Source: Nitrosopelagicus sp964511265
Lineage (GTDB): Archaea; Thermoproteota; Nitrososphaeria; Nitrososphaerales; Nitrosopumilaceae
DNA: 25,899 bases
Direction: 5' to 3'
NCBI GenBank assembly: GCA_964511265.1
Contig: CAZEES010000018.1
Span: 1 to 25,899, forward strand
The notes beneath the pieces were generated by a model that saw only the letters and a program-made list of their open reading frames with translations, had not been told where the DNA came from and ran no database searches. Shown here piece after piece: positions 14,506 through 22,617 of this stretch. Within the stretch, counting starts at the first letter, position 1. Every line of letters begins with the position of its first letter. Both the position numbers and the translations under genes were made by a program.

Positions 14506-16701
14506 ATGACTAAATACAAGTCCACAGCTGAAGTGATGAAAATTATCAGTGATAAAGATAAGATCAGAAACTTTGGTGTCATTGCACACGTGGACCACGG
14601 AAAAACAACAATGAGTGATAGTCTTTTGGCACACTCTGGAATTATCTCTCCATCTACTGCTGGAAGTGCATTGGCAATGGATTCTATGAAAGCAGAGCAA
14701 GAAAGAGGAATCACAATTGTTCAAGCTAATGTTACATTACACTATCAAGAAGACGACAATGATTATGTCATCAACATGATTGATACTCCTGGACACGTAG
14801 ACTTTTCCGGTCGTGTAATCAGAAGCCTTAGGGCAATTGACGGTGCAGTTGTAGTATGTGATGCAGTAGAAGGAATCATGACTCAGACTGAGACTGTGAC
14901 TAGAATGTCTCTTGAAGAAAGGGTGAGACCTGTCTTGTATATCAATAAAATTGATCGTCTCATCAAAGAACTGAGATTAACTCCTGAAAAAATGCAAGAA
15001 ACACTTGCAAGCGTTGTTGCAAACTTTAATGAATTAATCGATACTTATGCTGAAGAAGAGTACAGGGAAAAATGGAAAGTTTCCATACAAGATGGCAGTG
15101 TAACATTTGGTTCTGCAAAAGACAAATGGGCAATTAATGTCGATATAATGAAGAAAAAGGGTGTAACATTCAAAGATGTCATTGATGCATATTCAGATTC
15201 TGGCAAAGTTGAAGATCTGGTAGAAAAAGCACCTCTTGCGGAAGCTGTTCTTGGAATGGTTGTTAAACATCATCCTCCACCACATGCCGCTCAAAAATAT
15301 AGAATTCCAAAAATCTGGAAGGGTGATCTAGACTCTGATACTGGTAAAGCACTTCTTGCATGTGATGATAATGGTCCTACAATTATGATGTGTGTAAACA
15401 TGACAATTGATCCAGCTGCTGGCCCTGTTGCTATTGGAAGACTATTTTCAGGAAAAATCAAAGATGGGCAAACAATCAACATTATTGATACAAAACGTGA
15501 AGGACGTGTACAATCTGTAAACTTTTTCATGTCAAATATACGAGAACAAGTCGGTGAATTAGGTGCAGGAAATATCCCTGCGTTACTTGGTTTAACTGAA
15601 GTTCGTGCAGGACAAACTATCTCTACAGTAAAAGACATTCCTGTTTTTGAAGCATCAAAATATGTTTCTGAACCTGTTGTACAAATGGCAATTGAACCAA
15701 AACACCCAAAAGACTTGCCAAAACTTGTTGAAGTTTTACGAAAACTAACAATTGAAGATCCAAATCTTGTAATCAAAATTGATGAAGAGAGTGGTGAAAC
15801 CATTATGGCTGGAATGGGTGTACTACACCTTGATGTTGCAGTTAACCTAATCAAGGATGCTAAAGTTGAAATTGTAACTTCTGAACCTTTAATCAATTAC
15901 AGAGAAACAATTAACGGTGGATGTGAACCTGTCATGGCAAAATCCCCAAACCGTCACAACAAAATTTTCATGAAAGTAGAACCGCTAGAACCTGAAATTG
16001 CTGAGATGTGTAGAAATGGAACTCTCAGTGAGATGAAAGATAAAAAAGAGACTGCTCAGATATTGCGTGATAAAGGTTGGTCACCCGATGTTGCAAAGAA
16101 AGTTATGAAATTTGATTCTCGTGGGAACATTATGATAAACGGCACAAGAGGTGTTCAATTTGTAGATGAATCTACTGATTCGTTACTATCTGGATTTGAT
16201 GAAGTAATGAGTGAAGGTGGTCTTACAAAAGAACAGGTAAGAAATTGTAAATTCACATTTACTCACTTTGTTCCTCACGAAGACACTGCCCACAGAGGCT
16301 TGTCACAAATTGGTCCTGCATCAAGACGTGCATGTCTTGCGGCATTTTTGTCCGCGGAGCCTGTATTACTAGAACCAATGCTTGCAATTGAAGTTCGTGT
16401 TCCAACTGATCTAATTGGAAATGTTTCATCTGTATTACAAGGAAAACGTGGTAAAGTCTTGGACATGCAACAAAAAGGTGCAACAAGTATTGTAATTGGC
16501 GAAGTCCCTGCAGTCGAGACATTTGATATTTCTGAGAAGATGAGAGGTCAAACAGCTGGAAAGGCAATGTGGAATACACACTTCAAAGCATGGACTCCTG
16601 TTCCAAAATCAATTACTGCAACTTTAACTGAAGATATTAGAAAAAGAAAGGGATTAAGCCCATCTCCTCCAGAAGCATCTGAATTCATTGACAGAGACTA
16701 A
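14506..16701 (+). CDS. fusA: Elongation factor 2 (aEF-2)
   Basis: A 731-residue translational GTPase that drives ribosomal translocation. The G1 motif AHVDHGKT, G3 DTPGH and G4 NKID are all present in the N-terminal domain, followed by the beta-barrel and domains III-V. H596 in AHRG corresponds to the histidine modified to diphthamide in archaeal and eukaryotic EF-2. The length matches archaeal EF-2, not bacterial EF-G. Its TAA stop overlaps the ATG of the next gene by 1 nt. Confidence 0.97.
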   Translation: MTKYKSTAEVMKIISDKDKIRNFGVIAHVDHGKTTMSDSLLAHSGIISPSTAGSALAMDSMKAEQERGITIVQANVTLHYQEDDNDYVINMIDTPGHVDFSGRVIRSLRAIDGAVVVCDAVEGIMTQTETVTRMSLEERVRPVLYINKIDRLIKELRLTPEKMQETLASVVANFNELIDTYAEEEYREKWKVSIQDGSVTFGSAKDKWAINVDIMKKKGVTFKDVIDAYSDSGKVEDLVEKAPLAEAVLGMVVKHHPPPHAAQKYRIPKIWKGDLDSDTGKALLACDDNGPTIMMCVNMTIDPAAGPVAIGRLFSGKIKDGQTINIIDTKREGRVQSVNFFMSNIREQVGELGAGNIPALLGLTEVRAGQTISTVKDIPVFEASKYVSEPVVQMAIEPKHPKDLPKLVEVLRKLTIEDPNLVIKIDEESGETIMAGMGVLHLDVAVNLIKDAKVEIVTSEPLINYRETINGGCEPVMAKSPNRHNKIFMKVEPLEPEIAEMCRNGTLSEMKDKKETAQILRDKGWSPDVAKKVMKFDSRGNIMINGTRGVQFVDESTDSLLSGFDEVMSEGGLTKEQVRNCKFTFTHFVPHEDTAHRGLSQIGPASRRACLAAFLSAEPVLLEPMLAIEVRVPTDLIGNVSSVLQGKRGKVLDMQQKGATSIVIGEVPAVETFDISEKMRGQTAGKAMWNTHFKAWTPVPKSITATLTEDIRKRKGLSPSPPEASEFIDRD

Positions 16702-16898
16702 TGGTTAAAATCGAAACCTTTGACGGAATTACTTTTTGGAAAAAGGCATATGCACATCAGCGTGGTAAGTTGTTAAAGCGGGTACAAGTACCTGATGATC
16801 AGATTAAAATTTTAGTAAATAAACCATATCTGGAACTTCCAGCTCCTCTTCGATATGAAATTGAAACAAGTGGAATTAAAAAAACAGATTTAGGTTAA
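16701..16898 (+). CDS. Small basic hypothetical protein coupled to EF-2
   Basis: A 65-residue protein, basic in the first half (WKKAYAHQRGKLLKRVQVP) and rich in hydrophobic strand residues later. No family is recognised. The ATG shares one base with the EF-2 stop (TAATG), so it is translated from the EF-2 transcript. The context hints at a translation-related role, but nothing in the sequence proves it. Confidence 0.75.
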   Translation: MVKIETFDGITFWKKAYAHQRGKLLKRVQVPDDQIKILVNKPYLELPAPLRYEIETSGIKKTDLG

Positions 16899-16908
16899 AC
16901 TTCATCAA

Positions 16909-16915
16909 TTATATA
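16909..16915 (+). promoter_or_regulatory. TATA element of cbtA
   Basis: TTATATA is centred 29 nt upstream of the ATG at 16941 and lies just after the stop of the 65-residue gene, so cbtA is transcribed separately. Confidence 0.5.
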
Positions 16916-16940
16916 GAAAAAATACAATCATGGATTATAC

Positions 16941-17663
16941 ATGAAAACTGGACTCTTCATAATCATTGTATTAGTATCTGGATGTTTTGCAGGTCTCATA
17001 CATGGAGGAATTAATCTTGCAATTGTAGAACCATTCCTAGATCAAGCAATTGGAATTGAAAATCAAAATCTATTTGCAATGGGCGAAGAAAAAGACACTC
17101 CTGAATTTTGGGTTGAATACAATTCATATCGTGTATGGCAAAAAGGTGGTCAAATCTTAGCAGGTGCAATACTTGGGACCTCGATTGCAGCATTAGTTGG
17201 AATAGTATTTCTTTTCGTAAGGAAAACTCTACCTCAGGGAAATAATGTCAAAAAGACATTAATTCTCTCAGGATTAATGTGGTTTACAATATTTGTAATC
17301 CCTTTTTTGAAATATCCTGCAAATCCTCCAACTGTTGGAGAAACTGAAACTGTAGTGGTGAGAGGAATTCTATTTCTCACATTCATTGCAATCTCTGGAC
17401 TGAGTGCAGTTGCATTTTATCAAGTTTACAAGAGACTACAAAATAGAAAGATTCTTGCATTCGCTGGGTATGCAGTCTTCATCAGTATTGTATTTTTCAT
17501 TATGCCTGAAAATCCTGATGAGGTTACGGCTCCTATGGAACTAGTTGATGGATTTAGAAGTGCATCCTTTGTGGCTGTATCTGTTTACTGGTTGACATTG
17601 GGATTAATTTTAGGTGGGTTTGTTGAAAAACTTCAAGAACGACTTAATCTGACACGGTCGTGA
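16941..17663 (+). CDS. cbtA: CbtA-family cobalt transporter subunit
   Basis: A 240-residue integral membrane protein of the CbtA family (predicted cobalt uptake). The hallmark PFLKYPANPPTVG is at 121-133, between helices. Hydrophobic segments are at about 4-30, 70-93, 106-124, 142-163, 171-188 and 208-227. H21 in the first helix and the acidic stretch EEKDTPEFW (49-57) could coordinate metal. Cobalt is needed for cobalamin, which Thaumarchaeota make. The usual small His-rich partner CbtB is not found next to it. Confidence 0.85.
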   Translation: MKTGLFIIIVLVSGCFAGLIHGGINLAIVEPFLDQAIGIENQNLFAMGEEKDTPEFWVEYNSYRVWQKGGQILAGAILGTSIAALVGIVFLFVRKTLPQGNNVKKTLILSGLMWFTIFVIPFLKYPANPPTVGETETVVVRGILFLTFIAISGLSAVAFYQVYKRLQNRKILAFAGYAVFISIVFFIMPENPDEVTAPMELVDGFRSASFVAVSVYWLTLGLILGGFVEKLQERLNLTRS

Positions 17664-17670
17664 TCATAAA

Positions 17671-17709
17671 AGATGTATACACATCTGGATCCACGATAAT
17701 TGTTTTCTT
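17671..17709 (+). terminator. Hairpin plus T-rich tract after cbtA
   Basis: AGATGT (17671-17676) pairs with ACATCT (17681-17686) around a 4-nt loop, followed some 13 nt later by TTGTTTTCTT. It lies 8 nt after the cbtA stop and is a plausible transcript end. Confidence 0.4.
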
Positions 17710-17787
17710 AAGGTGCTGAAAGACATATGATTGTAAAATCCATCTAATCAGCATATCCATAAATTATCTAAAATCATACTAGAAATA

Positions 17788-18066
17788 ATGAAGGCGATAT
17801 GGAATGATACTGTAATCGCAGAAAGTCAGGATACGGTTGTAGTTGAAGGGAATCACTATTTCCCGCAGGAATCAATAAAAAATGAATTTTTCAAAAAAAC
17901 TGACACACGCACATCCTGTCCATGGAAAGGAATGGCAAAATACTATTCTGTCACCGTTAATGGAAAAACAAATACTGATTGTGCGTGGTATTATCCTCTT
18001 CCAAGTAAAGAAGCTGAAAAAATTAAAGGCATGATAGCTTTTTGGAATGGCATCCAAGTAATCTAA
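17788..18066 (+). CDS. DUF427 domain protein
   Basis: A 92-residue complete DUF427 domain. The family pattern is clear: W5-N, AES (11-13), VEGNHYFP (19-26), CPWKG (44-48), YYSV (52-55), AWYYPLP (66-72) and IAFW near the end. DUF427 proteins are small beta-barrel-like cytoplasmic proteins of unknown function. An ATAAATTAT element about 25 nt upstream fixes the ATG. The Cys-rich miniprotein starts 25 nt downstream with its own TATA-like element. Confidence 0.88.
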   Translation: MKAIWNDTVIAESQDTVVVEGNHYFPQESIKNEFFKKTDTRTSCPWKGMAKYYSVTVNGKTNTDCAWYYPLPSKEAEKIKGMIAFWNGIQVI

Positions 18067-18090
18067 ATAGTAGTTTGTGTTAGATTTCCT

Positions 18091-18264
18091 ATGGTTGGTC
18101 CGCAAGATGGAGGTTTTGGCTTTGATCAGTCAAAAAAATATACAACTGTGGATAATTTAGAAAAAATTTGTGTTCAATGTCAAGCAGGGCAACACAAAAA
18201 ATGCCTCTTCAAATCAAAAGAACAATCAAGTTGTGATTGTGAACATTGCTTGATCTTTGGATGA
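18091..18264 (+). CDS. Cys-rich miniprotein, putative zinc-binding
   Basis: A 57-residue frame. The cysteines are arranged as C27-x2-C30, H35-x2-C38, C48-x-C50 and C53 with H52, giving enough ligands for one or two zinc sites (CxxCx4HxxC is zinc-knuckle-like). It begins MVGPQDGGFGFD. CTAAATAG (18064-18071) lies about 24 nt upstream of the ATG, consistent with the leaderless pattern. It is between DUF427 and the thioesterase, all on the same strand. No family is recognised. Confidence 0.65.
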   Translation: MVGPQDGGFGFDQSKKYTTVDNLEKICVQCQAGQHKKCLFKSKEQSSCDCEHCLIFG

Positions 18265-18304
18265 GGTACTCTTTTAATCATAGATAAAAATTACTTTCTA
18301 TACG

Positions 18305-18769
18305 ATGGAAAAAACACCTGAGGAATCCAAGGCTGAAGTTATAATCCGAATGTTTCCTTCTGATGCAAATCCTGCTGGGAATGTTTTTGGTGGTGCAATC
18401 TTAAAGCATATTGATATGGTCGCGGGAATTGTCGCTCAACGTCACAGTCAGACAAATGCAGTAACTGTAAGTATGGATAAGATTAGTTTTCTCAAGCCTG
18501 TATTTGTTGGAAATGTTTTGTTTGTAACAGCAAGGGTGAATTATGTTCAAAAATCATCATTGGAAATTGAAGTAAATGTTGAGGCGGAAGACATTGCAAA
18601 AGGAACTCGTGTACCTACAGGTAATGCATTTGTAACATTTGTTGCATTGGATGCAAATGGAAACCCATCTCCTGTACCACAACTTCGTATCGAAACCCCT
18701 GAAGATCAAAAACGTTTTGAAGAAGGAAAACTTCGTATGGAAAGACGATTAAAAGAACGAGAGAACTAA
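18305..18769 (+). CDS. Acyl-CoA thioesterase, hot-dog fold (YciA-like)
   Basis: A 154-residue hot-dog thioesterase of the cytosolic acyl-CoA hydrolase type. NPAGNVFGGAILKHIDMVAG (residues 22-41) contains the family's Asn/Gly loop and the catalytic Asp (D37). SMDKISFLKPVFVGN forms the second conserved strand-turn. It hydrolyses acyl-CoA to free acid and CoA; substrate length cannot be read from the sequence. The charged C-terminal helix (EDQKRFEEGKLRMERRLKER) is usual for this group. A TTTTAAT element lies about 30 nt upstream. Confidence 0.9.
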   Translation: MEKTPEESKAEVIIRMFPSDANPAGNVFGGAILKHIDMVAGIVAQRHSQTNAVTVSMDKISFLKPVFVGNVLFVTARVNYVQKSSLEIEVNVEAEDIAKGTRVPTGNAFVTFVALDANGNPSPVPQLRIETPEDQKRFEEGKLRMERRLKEREN

Positions 18770-18851
18770 CATTCACTTTAAGTAATTACTATCAAAATTT
18801 TATGTAATTGTTACAAAACTTATAGATATTCTGTACTATGACTGAATTATT

Positions 18852-19958
18852 ATGGTGAAAAGCAATTATGAGATTCTTAGTGTGCCTGAAGGTGCATCAA
18901 GAAATGAAATTCGTAGTGCATTTCGAAATCTTGCATTAAAACATCATGCAGACAGAGGTGGTCATGATGAAGAATTTATTATAATTAAACAGGCGTTTGA
19001 GGATCTAAAAGTAGGAAAAAAATATCCTGATTCTCTTAATGAGAAACAACGCAAGTCAAAATTTTTCTGGGGTACTGATGAAGAAGAGCGTTTACGTCAT
19101 AACACTTTGCTGTCTAATGACGTAGCGCAAGAAATCAAAGTTGCACAAGAATGGATTGATGCATTAAGTAGAACAAATGCAACTGGAATTAGATTATTTG
19201 GATCAAAAGAATTGGGGCAAATAGAAATCGAAAGAAAACCAACTAGTGCTCTTTCTATCAAGGGAAAATTTTGGGCTGGAAAAATATCTCATTCAAATCA
19301 CATATTCATGTGGGGTAGTATGACAAGCCCGTACTTTTCAGATAATGAAGACTCGAAAACTCTAATTCATCTTACAAATGGAACTTTCAAACTTATGGAG
19401 CCCTTAGAAAATGGATACAATATTGAAAATGGCTCTCACATCATAGTGGATAATGGTGACATTATCTGTGGTAATGTAAATGGAATACGACAACAAGTCC
19501 CACATCCAATGGGCCGTGTTGGTATGTCTCTGACAAAAGAACACTTTACTAAACTAGAAGCGCCAAAAGGAAAAATCATTGCAGGTGATGTGCGTGAAAC
19601 AGTGTTATTGGATGCTGAGGAAGTTTTAGTATTAAATCTCGTTGACAATGTAATCATTAAAGGTAAGAAAATTTTTGTCTTTGGTCCGAAAGTTAGTTAT
19701 GATGTATTTTTTGAATTAAAGAAAGGCGGGGTGATTCGCTTCTATGATAAAGGTTCTGGATTTGACATTAGTGATGACGCTATACTAAAACTTGAAAATG
19801 GCAAAGAATTCTTCTTAGATGATCTAAAAACTAAAAAGCTTATTGGATTTGGCGGTCGAGATATGACGTATGAATTTTTAGATAATCTTGAAGAAAGTAG
19901 TGGCGCACTTGCATCTAATTGGGTTTCCAAATTGTCAGGTATGTTTAAGAAAAAATAA
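18852..19958 (+). CDS. J-domain protein with HPD changed to HAD, fused to a beta-rich domain
   Basis: A 368-residue protein. The N-terminus (1-55) is a J domain: NYEILSVPEGASRNEIRSAF, then LALKHHADRGG. The obligatory HPD tripeptide reads H32-A33-D34, so the proline essential for Hsp70 stimulation is replaced. The codon is GCA, a single-base change from CCA. From about residue 110 the protein is beta-rich with repeated NG turns (LTNGTFKL, IENGSHIIV, VDNGDIICG, LENGKEFFL) and no recognised family, ending in a basic tail (FKKK). A TTATAGA element lies about 29 nt upstream. Its stop codon directly abuts the stop of the convergent L40e gene. Confidence 0.85.
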   Translation: MVKSNYEILSVPEGASRNEIRSAFRNLALKHHADRGGHDEEFIIIKQAFEDLKVGKKYPDSLNEKQRKSKFFWGTDEEERLRHNTLLSNDVAQEIKVAQEWIDALSRTNATGIRLFGSKELGQIEIERKPTSALSIKGKFWAGKISHSNHIFMWGSMTSPYFSDNEDSKTLIHLTNGTFKLMEPLENGYNIENGSHIIVDNGDIICGNVNGIRQQVPHPMGRVGMSLTKEHFTKLEAPKGKIIAGDVRETVLLDAEEVLVLNLVDNVIIKGKKIFVFGPKVSYDVFFELKKGGVIRFYDKGSGFDISDDAILKLENGKEFFLDDLKTKKLIGFGGRDMTYEFLDNLEESSGALASNWVSKLSGMFKKK

Positions 19959-20126
19959 CTACTTTTTAATTCCCAGTGCTCTATTTTTTAATCTTAGTTG
20001 GGTGCTCCTGCATTTTCGGCATCTTGTAGCACTCATATCTAATCTTGCACCACATGAAATACAAATTTTCATATGAAGTCTTGCTTTTTGTGCAATCTGT
20101 TTTTTTAGTGGATCCGCAACTGGCAT
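19959..20126 (-). CDS. rpl40e: Ribosomal protein L40e
   Basis: A 55-residue large-subunit ribosomal protein. It opens MPVADPLKKQIAQKARLH and has a zinc ribbon with C22, C25, C36 and C39 (CISC and CRKC), ending in a basic tail. Eukaryotic L40 is made as a ubiquitin fusion; the archaeal form here is free. It is short enough to be missed by simple frame searches. An AATAAATAA element is centred 26 nt upstream of the ATG. Its TAG stop directly abuts the stop of the convergent J-domain gene. Confidence 0.94.
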   Translation of the reverse strand: MPVADPLKKQIAQKARLHMKICISCGARLDMSATRCRKCRSTQLRLKNRALGIKK

Positions 20127-20147
20127 AGTAATTCCTCAAAAATCTGT

Positions 20148-20156
20148 TATTTATTC
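20148..20156 (-). promoter_or_regulatory. TATA element of rpl40e
   Basis: The minus strand reads AATAAATAA centred 26 nt upstream of the ATG at 20126. It lies between rpl40e and sucD, so the ribosomal gene has its own promoter. Confidence 0.6.
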
Positions 20157-20158
20157 TA

Positions 20159-21073
20159 TTAGCTATTCATTTTTCCTGCTAGGAGCACTGCAACCTCTCC
20201 TGGTCTCTTGGCAACTGGAATGTTTGCCTTTGCAAACATGGAAATCTTTGATTCTGCTGAACCATATGTTCCCATGACTATTGCTCCTGCATGTCCCATC
20301 CGTTTCTCTTTAGGTGCTTGTCGCCCTGCGATATATCCAACAATTGGTTTCTTGAAACCTATGTCGATGATATGCTGAGCTAAAATCTCTTCGGAATCTC
20401 CTCCAATCTCTCCAACTATGACCATACCTTCAAGTTCTGGATCATCTTTTACCATATCAAATGCATCAATCATCCTTGTTCCGTTAACTGGATCTCCTCC
20501 TATTCCTATTGTAATACTCTGACCAAAACCTGCACTCGTCAAATTATTTGAAATCTCATAAAGTAAGGTGCCACTTTTTGACAAGACTGCAACTTTTCCA
20601 AATGAAAATGGACCTGCAGGCATAATTCCTACTTTAATTAATCCTGGAACAATGACTCCTGGTGTATTTGGTCCAATCATGATTGCGTCATTTTGTTTTG
20701 CTAGTTCTATTGTCTCCATTGCATCTCTAATTGGGACGTGTTCTGGAATTGCAACTAGTAGTTTAATTCCTGATTCTAAAGCATCTTTTGCTGCTTCAAG
20801 GAAAAACTTTGCTGGAACAAATACTATTGAAATTTTTGCTCCTGTTGCCTCAACTGCATCTCTAACTGAGTCATAAATTGGAATTTTATCTTCAAATTTT
20901 TGCCCTGCTTTTCCAGGTGTAACTCCTGCAACAATGTTTGTACCATACTCTAACATTAATTTTGTATGCGCTGATCCATATTTTCCAGTAATTCCTTGTA
21001 CAATCACTGGCTGTCTTTGATAATTTCCATCTGCATCTTTCTGTCCACGAAGAATTTCATAAATGTCTGTCAT
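20159..21073 (-). CDS. sucD: Succinate-CoA ligase, alpha subunit
   Basis: A 304-residue alpha subunit of succinyl-CoA synthetase. The CoA-binding Rossmann part shows GITGKYGSAHT and VAGVTPGKAG; IGPNTPG and VLSKSGTL follow. H261 in GHAGA is the phosphohistidine of the catalytic cycle. It interconverts succinyl-CoA and succinate with nucleotide phosphorylation; ADP or GDP specificity cannot be decided by eye. The first codon overlaps the sucC stop by 4 nt (ATGA), so the subunits are translated together. Succinyl-CoA is also an intermediate of the thaumarchaeal carbon-fixation cycle. Confidence 0.94.
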   Translation of the reverse strand: MTDIYEILRGQKDADGNYQRQPVIVQGITGKYGSAHTKLMLEYGTNIVAGVTPGKAGQKFEDKIPIYDSVRDAVEATGAKISIVFVPAKFFLEAAKDALESGIKLLVAIPEHVPIRDAMETIELAKQNDAIMIGPNTPGVIVPGLIKVGIMPAGPFSFGKVAVLSKSGTLLYEISNNLTSAGFGQSITIGIGGDPVNGTRMIDAFDMVKDDPELEGMVIVGEIGGDSEEILAQHIIDIGFKKPIVGYIAGRQAPKEKRMGHAGAIVMGTYGSAESKISMFAKANIPVAKRPGEVAVLLAGKMNS

Positions 21074-22176
21074 TTGTTTGTCTCCATCACCACTTCATTA
21101 ATTGCTTCTTCAATTGAATCAAACATCTTAGTTTTTGTATCTTTTAACATTTCTTTTGCTTTGTCTGATTCAGTTCCCATAAGTCTTGCAAAAACTGGAA
21201 TATCAATTAAGTTATTCTCATATGCTTGAATGAAAGCAGATGCAACAGTGGTAGTCTTCACAATTCCTCCATAAAGATTCACCAAAATTCCTTTCACTCT
21301 TTTCATTTTACTAATCAGTGTTAATGCTTCATAAACAGATTCTGTTGTTGCCCCGCCACCTACATCAAGAAATGTTGCAGGTTTTCCGCCATTGTCTGTA
21401 ACAAGGTCGAATGTTGACATCACTAATCCTGCACCATTACCAATTACTGCAATGTTTCCATCAAGCTCAACAAGTGAAAATCCACTCTTTTCTGCTTGTT
21501 CCTCTAATTCTGATTTTTCTTGATATTTTTGTAATTCATCATGTCTAAAGTTTGAATTATCATCTGTCATTACTTTTCCATCCAATGCCATTAATGTCCC
21601 ATCTTTTAGAATTGCAAGTGGATTGATTTCTGCTAGCTCTGCTTCTTTTTCAATGGTTAACCTTGATAATTTTTGTAACATTTCAACAAATTGCTCCTCT
21701 TGTGAATCTTTTAATCCAATCTCATTTGCAACTTGTTTTGCTGTCTCAGTATCGACATCGCCTAATCCTACTTCACGAATAGTCTGATTTTTGACTGATT
21801 CAATCTCAACCCCTCCTTCTGATGAAGCTATGATTGTATAGCATCTTTTACTTCTATTGAGAAATAGAGATAGATACAATTCTTTTTCAATATCTGCCAT
21901 CTTTTCAAGCAAAATTGCACGAGTTTTCTCCCCTTTGATTGACATGTCTAGCAATTGTGGATATTTGAGCTCAAATTCATCGTCACTATTGCATTTCTGA
22001 ATTCCTCCTGCTTTACCTCGACCTCCAACAGGAACCTGAACTTTGATGACAAATGGATACCCCAATTCTTTTGCATCTTTTCTCCCTTTTTCAATGTCTT
22101 TTGAGGAGATGCTAGGTGGAGTTCGAATACCAAATTCTTTGAAAAGTTCTTTCGCCTGATACTCTAAAAGTCGCAT
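21070..22176 (-). CDS. sucC: Succinate-CoA ligase, beta subunit
   Basis: A 368-residue beta subunit with the ATP-grasp fold at the N-terminus (LEYQAKELFKEFGIRTP, VIKVQVPVGGRGKAGGI) and the ligase-CoA domain at the C-terminus (GNGAGLVMSTFD, LDVGGGATTE, ILVNLYGGI). Length and order are normal. It is the first gene of the sucCD unit and provides nucleotide binding for the SucD partner. A TATAAAG element about 24 nt upstream gives the unit its own leaderless promoter. Confidence 0.94.
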   Translation of the reverse strand: MRLLEYQAKELFKEFGIRTPPSISSKDIEKGRKDAKELGYPFVIKVQVPVGGRGKAGGIQKCNSDDEFELKYPQLLDMSIKGEKTRAILLEKMADIEKELYLSLFLNRSKRCYTIIASSEGGVEIESVKNQTIREVGLGDVDTETAKQVANEIGLKDSQEEQFVEMLQKLSRLTIEKEAELAEINPLAILKDGTLMALDGKVMTDDNSNFRHDELQKYQEKSELEEQAEKSGFSLVELDGNIAVIGNGAGLVMSTFDLVTDNGGKPATFLDVGGGATTESVYEALTLISKMKRVKGILVNLYGGIVKTTTVASAFIQAYENNLIDIPVFARLMGTESDKAKEMLKDTKTKMFDSIEEAINEVVMETNK

Positions 22177-22196
22177 AAATTTTGTCTAAAAATGGA

Positions 22197-22203
22197 CTTT
22201 ATA
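22197..22203 (-). promoter_or_regulatory. TATA element of sucCD
   Basis: The minus strand reads TATAAAG centred about 24 nt upstream of the sucC ATG, in the 32-bp gap after the hypothetical gene at 22209. Confidence 0.55.
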
Positions 22204-22208
22204 TTCTG

Positions 22209-22541
22209 TTAGCTCTCAAATTTGTCTTCTAACAAATCTACCACTTGTCCAAAAAGATCTTTACTCTTTTTTAAGAGTCGGTCTGGAAATTCTTCTGTTG
22301 AAAACACAATTTGTTGTTTAATTTCTGGAATTACCATTCCCCCTGAAACAATTACTTGTTCAATCACATGTTCTTGAGTTAAGGTACAAACAATTTCTTC
22401 AAAAACATCCTCTTTTTCTTCTAGTGTTTCTCTATACAAAACGATTGGTGTGTTTGTTTGGCTGATGAAATTTGTAGCCTTTGACAATAATTCTTGTAAT
22501 TGGTGTATTGACCATGTATCAAGACTAATCTGTTTGACCAT
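22209..22541 (-). CDS. Conserved hypothetical protein, 110 aa
   Basis: A 110-residue soluble, acidic protein with no recognised family. It is predicted as helix-strand-helix: a helical start (IHQLQELLSKATNFI), a strand (TPIVLYRE), acidic middle, a hydrophobic strand (EQVIVSGGMVIP) and an amphipathic C-terminal helix (RLLKKSKDLFGQVVDLLEDKF). It lies between ileS and sucC on the same strand. A TTAAATAAT element about 24 nt upstream of the ATG gives it its own promoter. Confidence 0.7.
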   Translation of the reverse strand: MVKQISLDTWSIHQLQELLSKATNFISQTNTPIVLYRETLEEKEDVFEEIVCTLTQEHVIEQVIVSGGMVIPEIKQQIVFSTEEFPDRLLKKSKDLFGQVVDLLEDKFES

Positions 22542-22617
22542 ACCATAATATAGCGAATTTATTATTTAACCCCAGCAGGTATTTGTTAATTCGACAAATA
22601 GTCAAGCTTTTGTGAAA

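Noticed and set aside
15291..15896. 201-codon minus-strand frame inside EF-2
   Set aside because: It is a shadow of a highly conserved gene, with no promoter and no recognisable motifs.
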